Of a stretch of 6,541 nt of DNA, positions 1 to 6,541 are shown in pieces. The first letter of the stretch is position 1. Each line of letters begins with the position of its first letter. Below the pieces are notes generated by a model. It did not search any database and was not told the DNA's origin. It saw only the letters and a program-made list of their open reading frames with translations. The stretch spans positions 1-6,541 of the forward strand of contig CAKZMS010000260.1 of assembly GCA_937128785.1 (NCBI GenBank). The letters are read 5' to 3'. Position numbers and translations under genes: made by a program. The stretch comes from an uncultured Opitutaceae bacterium. Lineage in GTDB: Bacteria; Verrucomicrobiota; Verrucomicrobiia; Opitutales; Opitutaceae.

Positions 1-655
1 CGACCAACTGATTCACTTCATCGACTTCGAGGGGAGTACGGTATCGGGAGTTCTGGAGTATGGGGTGGTTTCGATGCGGGGAGCGGAGATTTTGGAAACT
101 TCGACGCGGCTGTGTCGGCCAATCGGGCGAGTGCGATCTGAGGATGTCGCCGTGCACGGGATCGAGGCGTCCGCGGTTCAGGATACGGCTCCGCTGGCGG
201 ATGACTTTGAGCAGTTTGTGACGTGGCGATCCACGGGACCCCTGGCCGCTCACTTTGTCCAGGCGGAGAATACGCTCATCAAAACCGTCTGGGCCTACGG
301 GCGGCGGGCGCCCGAATTTGCGAGAGAGGGCACATCGACCAATGAGTGGGGACCGTGGATCGATACCGGCCGTTTGTATCCACAACTTTATCCGGCGCTG
401 AAGGCGGCCAAGGTGGGGGATGTGATCGCGGCGATGGGATTGCAGGCGGAGCTCGACGCAGTGGCGCAGGTCCACTGTCCGGCCGATCGCTGCCAGTATC
501 ATGCCGCGCTATATGATGCGTTGGCGGGAGCCCTCCTGCTGCGGCGGCTGGCCCAAGAACCGGAAGTAGCCAAACAGTCGCTTCCATGGCTCATCCAGCA
601 CAGCACATTGGATCCGGAGAAACGTCAGGCGATGACGCAGGGCGATTTGTTTTAG
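1..655 (+). CDS. DnaQ-like (DEDDh) 3'-5' exonuclease, 5' end cut by window edge
   Basis: This frame is open from the window edge (first full codon at base 2) to TAG at 653-655, giving 217 visible residues, so the GTG at 65 is an internal codon and not the start. The first residues read IHFIDFEGS, which is exonuclease motif I (DxE, Asp8 and Glu10 of the visible part), so only a few residues are probably missing. Motif II is an AH...E pattern around residues 83-89 (AHFVQAENTLI). A WIDTGRLYPQLYP stretch at about residues 119-131 matches the segment after motif II in this superfamily. Motif III is HAALYDALA at 167-175, with His167 and Asp172. The family removes nucleotides from DNA or RNA 3' ends using two metal ions. 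The motif II acid is Glu where classical epsilon subunits have Asp. No polymerase or helicase domain is attached, so a stand-alone exonuclease is likely; its cellular role cannot be told from sequence. It is probably co-transcribed with the next gene, 7 bases downstream. Confidence 0.82.
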   Translation, partial: DQLIHFIDFEGSTVSGVLEYGVVSMRGAEILETSTRLCRPIGRVRSEDVAVHGIEASAVQDTAPLADDFEQFVTWRSTGPLAAHFVQAENTLIKTVWAYGRRAPEFAREGTSTNEWGPWIDTGRLYPQLYPALKAAKVGDVIAAMGLQAELDAVAQVHCPADRCQYHAALYDALAGALLLRRLAQEPEVAKQSLPWLIQHSTLDPEKRQAMTQGDLF

Positions 656-662
656 GCTCATC

Positions 663-1196
663 ATGGAGGTGGATGAACCCGTCACGGACTTGGAGCACGT
701 CCTGGTGCAGGCCTACACGGATGAGATGGTCGACTACCTGAAGGACCATCCTCAGGACTTCCCGGAAGCGATTGCGTTGGCGGTGGGAGATCGACCGCGG
801 TATGCGTGGCGAGCGGCATGGCTGATCGGCAATTGTATGGGGGCACACGACGCGCGCCTGAGAAAGGCCGTGGATCGACTGATCGCAACCATGCCGGGGA
901 AACCCGACGGGCATTGGCGGGAATTGTTGAAGATCGTGATCCGGATGGAGCTGAACGACGAACAGGAAGGGCGGCTTTTTGCCATGGCCCTGCAGCATTG
1001 GCAGGATCCGGCCAAGCAGTCATCGGTGCGTTGGATGTCATTTCGTTTCATGGCCGACATGGTGAAGAAATACCCCGAGCTGGCGGCGGAGGTGAAACTG
1101 CTGATGCGTCCTGACCTGATCGAACCGCTGTCACCCGGAATCCGGCGGTCGTTATCCCGCGAGGCGAAGAAGATTCTGGGAATGAGGCTGGAGTAG
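663..1196 (+). CDS. HEAT-repeat-like helical protein of unknown function
   Basis: A 177-residue protein running from ATG at 663 to TAG at 1194-1196. It starts 7 bases after the exonuclease stop, with only a weak AGG as ribosome binding site. I do not recognise a named family with certainty. It is rich in predicted amphipathic helices, with patterns such as RYAWRAAWLIGNCM (about residues 46-59), HWRELLKIVIRMEL (about 81-94), SVRWMSFRFMADMVKKYPEL (about 124-143) and a basic C-terminal tail with SRE.KKIL. Recurring Arg/Trp-Ala-Ala turns and Pro-initiated helices resemble HEAT or ARM alpha-solenoids, which usually bind protein or nucleic acid and lack catalysis. It has no signal peptide, membrane segment or catalytic motif that I can see, so it is probably cytoplasmic. 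The tight spacing suggests co-expression with the exonuclease, and a partner role is possible but unproven. Confidence 0.75.
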   Translation: MEVDEPVTDLEHVLVQAYTDEMVDYLKDHPQDFPEAIALAVGDRPRYAWRAAWLIGNCMGAHDARLRKAVDRLIATMPGKPDGHWRELLKIVIRMELNDEQEGRLFAMALQHWQDPAKQSSVRWMSFRFMADMVKKYPELAAEVKLLMRPDLIEPLSPGIRRSLSREAKKILGMRLE

Positions 1197-1209
1197 TTTG
1201 GATGGAAAA

Positions 1210-1224
1210 CGGAGCGATGCTCCG
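1210..1224. repeat. Short perfect hairpin, 6-bp stem
   Basis: CGGAGC and GCTCCG pair perfectly around the loop GAT, 14 bases after the stop of the HEAT-like gene. No T-run follows on the + strand, so it is not a standard intrinsic terminator. It lies directly next to the heptamer repeat at 1226-1253. It may be a dispersed mini-palindrome or simply a 3' UTR stem; the sequence alone does not decide. Confidence 0.45.
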
Positions 1225-1225
1225 A

Positions 1226-1253
1226 AGTTCCAAGTATCAGGTTCCAAGTAACA
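1226..1253. repeat. Heptamer tandem repeat, four units
   Basis: Four consecutive 7-base units read AGTTCCA, AGTATCA, GGTTCCA and AGTAACA, with a consensus close to RGTWHCA. The 10-mer GTTCCAAGTA occurs at 1227-1236 and again at 1241-1250, exactly two periods apart. Heptamer tandem repeats in intergenic DNA are known in cyanobacteria as STRR sequences. The resemblance here is in organisation only, not in sequence. It is non-coding and sits between convergent genes. Confidence 0.6.
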
Positions 1254-1313
1254 AGAAAACAGCCACGAACATGACCCCCCGGGTGGCGGACCTGTCATAG
1301 TTGCCGACGGGTT

Positions 1314-1389
1314 GTGGGTTGGGCTTTACGCCCGACATGAACGCGGGGGAGTGGAGTGGCAGCACTATCGGGCGTAAAGCCCGACCCAC
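1314..1389. repeat. REPIN-like long inverted repeat
   Basis: The arms at 1314-1335 and 1368-1389 are inverted copies, 21 of 22 bases matching, around a 32-base centre. The one mismatch would be a G-U wobble in RNA. Each arm also contains its own small palindrome: the right arm is TCGGGC-GTAAA-GCCCGA, and the left is the same with one end base changed. Two short hairpin-forming units in inverted orientation is the architecture of REP doublets (REPINs or BIMEs), which are moved in trans by RAYT transposases. No RAYT gene is in this window. It sits between convergent genes, about 28 bases past the glycosyltransferase stop, so it may also stop or stabilise transcripts from both sides. Neither strand has a good T-tract after the stem. 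Membership in a genome-wide family is inference. Confidence 0.72.
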
Positions 1390-1416
1390 CTGAGAGGCAA
1401 AACGGGGAGATCCGGG

Positions 1417-2178
1417 TTACTCGATGGGATATCGGATCAGACCGATACGCTGGGCCAGCATCCGCGCGGCGAAGGACGGCACGGTGACCAGATAGCGAGG
1501 CAGGAGCCTCCCGGGTTCTTGTCCCAACCGCCACAGCCACTCCAAGCCCACCCGCTGCCACGCGGCGGGGGCTTGCCGAACCCGGCCGCTCAAAAAATCG
1601 AACGCGGCACCCACGCCCAACGTGATGCCGGGGTGGTCCGCTGCTTGATGGTAGCTATCCATGAACGCCTCCTGTTTGGGGGTGCTGAGACCGATCCAAA
1701 CGAAATCGGCGCGCACTTGCCGGATACGCTTGGTCGATAGCTCCCGGACGTCATCGGACCAATCCGGGGTTTCCGTGCCAGCGATCTTCAGTCCCGGAAA
1801 TCGCGCCAAAAGTCGGTTGGCAAGTTCCTCGGCGACTCCGGTTGCTCCGCCGTATAAAAAGTGAGTCAGCTCGGTGCCGGCAGTGGCGGTGCACAACGCC
1901 TCCATCAAGTCCGGGCCATAGGTGCGTCCGACTTCAGGGAAGCCCTGTTGTTTTCCGGCCCAAACCAGCGGCATCCCGTCCGGAGTCGCCAACAGGGCGC
2001 GGTTGAGAACGCTACGGTGCTGGGGCTCTCGACGGGCCCGAGTGATCGAGTGTGCATCACAGCAACACACATAGCCCTTGGTGCCGGTTCGCGCCGCCGA
2101 TACGAGGTGTGCGGTCGCAGTGGAAAGATTCACGGCGTGAATGCCCACCCCCAGGACGTTGTAGCGTGGCAGCTCCAC
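1417..2178 (-). CDS. WecG/TagA/CpsF-family glycosyltransferase
   Basis: A 253-residue protein from GTG at 2178 to TAA at 1417-1419, which is normal length for GT26-family enzymes. These transfer a sugar, such as N-acetylmannosamine or its uronic acid, from a UDP-sugar to a lipid-linked acceptor at the inner membrane face during surface polysaccharide or teichoic acid synthesis. Family hallmarks appear in order: N-terminal VLGVGIHAV (about 8-16), TPDGMPLVW (65-73, whose Asp67 matches the catalytic Asp proposed for TagA), YGPDLM (87-92), FLYGGATGVAEELA (107-120), WIGLSTPKQE (161-170), GVGAAFDFLSG (188-198), then GLEWLWRL and EP.RLLPRY (211-229). The C-terminal part (about 205-253) is where TagA enzymes carry their membrane-association appendage. 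The GTG start is chosen because the family fold begins right after it; a weak GAGAG lies upstream. The segment usually reading N.H before the helix reads CCCDAHS here (38-44), with three Cys in a row. The donor and acceptor cannot be told. The gene follows the HAD phosphatase by 16 bases. Confidence 0.92.
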   Translation of the reverse strand: MELPRYNVLGVGIHAVNLSTATAHLVSAARTGTKGYVCCCDAHSITRARREPQHRSVLNRALLATPDGMPLVWAGKQQGFPEVGRTYGPDLMEALCTATAGTELTHFLYGGATGVAEELANRLLARFPGLKIAGTETPDWSDDVRELSTKRIRQVRADFVWIGLSTPKQEAFMDSYHQAADHPGITLGVGAAFDFLSGRVRQAPAAWQRVGLEWLWRLGQEPGRLLPRYLVTVPSFAARMLAQRIGLIRYPIE

Positions 2179-2194
2179 GCTGTGACTCTCGGGC

Positions 2195-2833
2195 TCAGAC
2201 CGGGGTTGGCAAGACGAACTCCGCCAGGGACGTGAGCACTTGGCTGGCGTGGGGGAAATCGTCGTGGCGGGTGCTGGGGTTGGGGACGACCACGACGGTC
2301 AATCCCGCTCCATGGGCGGCCCGATGCCCCGGGGCAGAGTCTTCGAAGGCAAAGGCATCTGCCGGTGCCGCGCCGAGTTGGCGGCAGGCTTGTAGATACA
2401 CGTCTGGGGCGGGTTTGGCATTCGGCACGTCTTCCCGACACACCACGGCGCCAAAATTGGTGCGCAGTCCCAGTCGCTCCAGGTGTTTATCGACGTGCTC
2501 GTGGGGAGAGTTGGAAGCTACGCCCATCGGAATTCCGGAGGCTTTGGCCTGTTCCAGTAGCGACTCCACCCCGGGCAAGATGGGTTGCCCCACGATGATC
2601 GCTGATTTGATGGTCTCGAACTGCGACTCGAGGACGGCTCGATCGGCACCGGCCGGGAACGCTTCCCACGGATCGTAATACACGCCGCTGTGACCGATGA
2701 TGGTGTGCCCCTTGGCGCGGTCATACGTGAGCCCGTGTTCGCGGTGAACCTGCTCCCAGGCGTCCAGTAAAGGCGTCTCGGTATCCAAGATGAGGCCGTC
2801 GAAATCGAAGATCAGCGCGGAAGGCACAGGCAT
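2195..2833 (-). CDS. HAD-superfamily hydrolase, beta-phosphoglucomutase/phosphatase-like subfamily IA
   Basis: A 212-residue protein from ATG at 2833 to TGA at 2195-2197, typical length for cytosolic HAD phosphatases with a small helical cap. All four HAD motifs are present. Motif I is FDFDGLILDTE, with nucleophile Asp10 and acid/base Asp12. Motif II is Ser108 in VASNSP, motif III is Lys140 in KPAPDVY, and motif IV is FEDSAPG with Glu164-Asp165. The cap lies between motifs I and II (about 17-90), placing it in subfamily I with beta-phosphoglucomutase, phosphoglycolate phosphatase and sugar-phosphate phosphatases. The substrate cannot be fixed from sequence. Its tight pairing with a surface-sugar glycosyltransferase suggests a sugar phosphate, but this is inference. 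The start codon has no Shine-Dalgarno sequence; the preceding bases are pyrimidine-rich. A hairpin terminator about 107 bases upstream separates it from gyrA, so it should have its own promoter, which I could not identify convincingly. Confidence 0.9.
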   Translation of the reverse strand: MPVPSALIFDFDGLILDTETPLLDAWEQVHREHGLTYDRAKGHTIIGHSGVYYDPWEAFPAGADRAVLESQFETIKSAIIVGQPILPGVESLLEQAKASGIPMGVASNSPHEHVDKHLERLGLRTNFGAVVCREDVPNAKPAPDVYLQACRQLGAAPADAFAFEDSAPGHRAAHGAGLTVVVVPNPSTRHDDFPHASQVLTSLAEFVLPTPV

Positions 2834-2871
2834 GAGAAAAAAGGGGAGGGAGGCGCCAATGAAGCAAGCGG

Positions 2872-2894
2872 CCGAATCGAAAAACTGGATTCGG
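2872..2894. other. Short inverted repeat in the HAD gene leader
   Basis: CCGAATC and GATTCGG form a perfect 7-bp stem around a 9-base loop, 39 bases upstream of the HAD start codon. It would lie in the 5' leader if transcription starts between it and the gyrA terminator. It could be an operator or leader hairpin, or chance; no further support is visible. Confidence 0.3.
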
Positions 2895-2932
2895 GAACGG
2901 TTTGCCCCTGGGGCGGTTCAAGGGGTCACGTC

Positions 2933-2967
2933 GGAAATAATGAATGAAGCCCGGTGGGCTTCATTCA
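2933..2967 (-). terminator. Intrinsic terminator of the gyrB-gyrA unit
   Basis: A perfect 12-bp inverted repeat at 2941-2967 (TGAATGAAGCCC, a 3-base loop, then its complement) begins 31 bases after the gyrA stop codon. On the - strand it is followed by TTATTTCC, a moderate U-rich tail. The GC-rich half of the stem lies next to the loop and the base is AT-rich, somewhat unlike a classic terminator, but position and stem quality make termination the best reading. It separates gyrA from the HAD gene on the same strand. Confidence 0.75.
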
Positions 2968-2998
2968 CAATTTCACGACATGACCCCGGGGGCTTCGA

Positions 2999-5626
<2,628 letters not shown>

Positions 5627-5636
5627 GCTGAAATAA

Positions 5637-5730
5637 AGAAGCGGGTAGGGAGTAGTGGGTAGCGAGTAGTGGGCAGTTCGGGTTGCCGGTGGAGTGGATG
5701 CTCGCTACCCGCTACTGCCTACTCGCTACT
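5637..5730. repeat. Inverted pair of heptamer repeat arrays in the gyrB-gyrA spacer
   Basis: The left array (5637-5671) reads on the + strand as five 7-base units: AGAAGCG, GGTAGGG, AGTAGTG, GGTAGCG, AGTAGTG. The right array (5701-5730) reads on the - strand as AGTAGCG, AGTAGGC, AGTAGCG, GGTAGCG plus AG. The shared consensus is about RGTAGYG. The segments 5637-5666 and 5701-5730 are inverted copies with 26 of 30 positions matching and a 34-base centre, so the gyrB-gyrA transcript could fold into a long hairpin between the two genes. The element ends 6 bases from the gyrB stop and begins 10 bases before the gyrA start, filling nearly the whole spacer. No U-tract follows the stem, so a full terminator is unlikely. 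It is probably a dispersed repeat, with a possible effect on relative gyrA expression or mRNA stability. Confidence 0.75.
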
Positions 5731-5736
5731 TCAAAA

Positions 5737-6541
5737 TCATACGTCGAGGTTGGAGACGTTGAGGGCGTTGTCTTCGATGAATTGTCGACGGGGAGGAACT
5801 TCGTCGCCCATGAGGAGGGTGAAGAGTTCGTCGGCTTTGGCGGCATCGGCGATGTCGACTTTGAGGAGCCGGCGTTTGTCCGGATCCATCGTCGTTTCGA
5901 AGAGCTGCTTGGGGTTCATTTCACCGAGTCCCTTGTAACGCTGGATGGAGAGTCCTTTGCGTCCGAGGGTGCGGATGTGATCCAGGATCGCGAGGGGCGC
6001 GCGGAGTTCGGCGGTAGCCTCTCCCTTTTGGCCGGCGTTCTCGGTGACCACGTATCGCGCCTCTTCGGTTTCATGGAAGCGGTTGATGTCGAGTCCAGCG
6101 TCGGCGATGGCGCGCAGGAGGTACGTCATCACGGTGGACTCAAAGATCTCGTGCAGGGTCACCCGTCGCGACAAGGCGCCATCCTTGGCCGAGGCGACGA
6201 TACCGGAGCTGGCGGGGATGGTGTTGCCATCTTCATCTTCGAGGTCGGCGTCCATGCCCTGCTCGCGAGTGAAGTCGGCGCGGGCATGCTCGTCCTTGAG
6301 GAATACGTGCGACTCGTCGTTGCCTTCCCGGATACGGGCGATGTAGCGCGGCAGGGAGAGCGTCTCCTTTTCGTGTTCGTCGAGGTATTCGGTGAGGGAG
6401 GCGCCATAACGGGTTACGCCGGTGCCAATTTTCTCGAGCGCGGCGAGGTCTTTAGTGCGCTTGTTCTTGTACTCTAGGCTTGCTTCGTCCTCCACCTCAC
6501 CAGAGGCGGTCTGGTGGCAGCTCGCGTTGAGGCTGCAGATG
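5737..6541 (-). CDS. gyrB: DNA gyrase subunit B, C-terminal part (5' end beyond window)
   Basis: The frame is open from the window edge (last full codon at 6540-6538) to TGA at 5737-5739, leaving 267 visible residues. A GTG at 6495 lies inside the frame and is not the start. The ATPase domain and main TOPRIM motifs lie upstream, outside the window. The part seen includes [14 protein letters not shown] (about 63-76), an acidic linker with DADLEDEDG (about 97-105), [11 protein letters not shown] (125-135), and the hallmark [21 protein letters not shown] (about 200-220). It ends with the typical RRQFIEDNA (about 251-259) and a short tail. The [10 protein letters not shown] region is where GyrB contacts GyrA and DNA near the cleavage site. 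The protein lacks the long C-terminal insertion found in E. coli GyrB. It lies just upstream of gyrA on the same strand, so the gyrase subunits are probably co-expressed. The first 15 visible residues, up to about position 6496, are Cys/Ser-rich and I could not match them confidently to a GyrB motif. Confidence 0.96.
   Translation of the reverse strand, partial: ICSLNASCHQTASGEVEDEASLEYKNKRTKDLAALEKIGTGVTRYGASLTEYLDEHEKETLSLPRYIARIREGNDESHVFLKDEHARADFTREQGMDADLEDEDGNTIPASSGIVASAKDGALSRRVTLHEIFESTVMTYLLRAIADAGLDINRFHETEEARYVVTENAGQKGEATAELRAPLAILDHIRTLGRKGLSIQRYKGLGEMNPKQLFETTMDPDKRRLLKVDIADAAKADELFTLLMGDEVPPRRQFIEDNALNVSNLDV

Noticed and set aside
65..67. GTG at 65 as start of the exonuclease
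   Set aside because: The frame is open to the window edge and motif I (FIDFEG) lies upstream of this codon, so the real start is outside the window.
1226..1253. CRISPR-like repeats
   Set aside because: Units are 7 bases with no spacers, so this is a tandem repeat and not a CRISPR array. The same holds for 5637-5730.
1271..1298. ATGAC...GTCAT ends with a CCCCCCGGG centre, similar to ATGACCCCGGG near 2979
   Set aside because: Only a 5-bp pairing and a short GC-rich match; too weak to call a repeat or operator.
1861..2678. Overlapping + strand frames opposite the HAD and glycosyltransferase genes
   Set aside because: Both - strand genes show complete family motifs. The + strand frames give Arg/Ser/Pro-rich low-complexity products typical of shadows.
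2834..2940. Promoter for the HAD gene (a TTGAAC-like -35 in the leader on the - strand)
   Set aside because: No convincing -10 at the right spacing, so I did not list it as a feature.
5683..6477. A 264-codon open frame on the + strand opposite gyrB
   Set aside because: The same antisense effect. It overlaps the conserved gyrB motifs, and its start would lie inside the spacer repeat.
6493..6495. GTG at 6495 as start of a separate small gene
   Set aside because: The protein is the C-terminal part of GyrB and the frame continues unbroken to the window edge.

Overview
The window looks like a high-GC bacterial chromosome segment, most likely from a Verrucomicrobiota member near the Opitutales. 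That placement is my inference from the style of the GyrA and GyrB proteins and from the kinds of intergenic repeats, not a computed result. It holds six protein genes, two of them cut by the window edges. There are no RNA genes, CRISPR array, insertion sequence or phage genes that I can support.

Layout. Positions 1-1196 (+ strand) carry the 3' part of a DnaQ-like 3'-5' exonuclease gene, followed after 7 bases by a small all-helical HEAT-repeat-like protein of unknown function. Positions 1197-1416 are a short convergent intergenic interval packed with three different repeat-like elements: a mini-hairpin, a heptamer tandem repeat and a long REPIN-like inverted repeat. Positions 1417-2833 (- strand) carry a two-gene unit: a HAD-family phosphatase followed by a WecG/TagA/CpsF-type glycosyltransferase. 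Positions 2834-2998 hold a strong hairpin terminator that separates this unit from gyrA. Positions 2999-5626 (- strand) are a complete gyrA, and 5737 to the window end is the 3' part of gyrB, upstream of gyrA on the same strand. The 110-base gyrB-gyrA spacer is almost filled by heptamer repeats arranged as an inverted pair.

How the genes relate. gyrB and gyrA encode the two subunits of DNA gyrase and are probably co-transcribed, ending at the hairpin at 2941-2967. The HAD and glycosyltransferase genes form a separate unit, possibly for cell-surface polysaccharide synthesis. The exonuclease and HEAT-like genes form a third unit converging on it. The genes themselves are mostly ordinary housekeeping or accessory genes. 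The most unusual content is the intergenic repeat DNA: two heptamer-period elements with different consensus sequences and one REPIN-like element within about 4.5 kb. I found no convincing evidence of a new multi-gene system.
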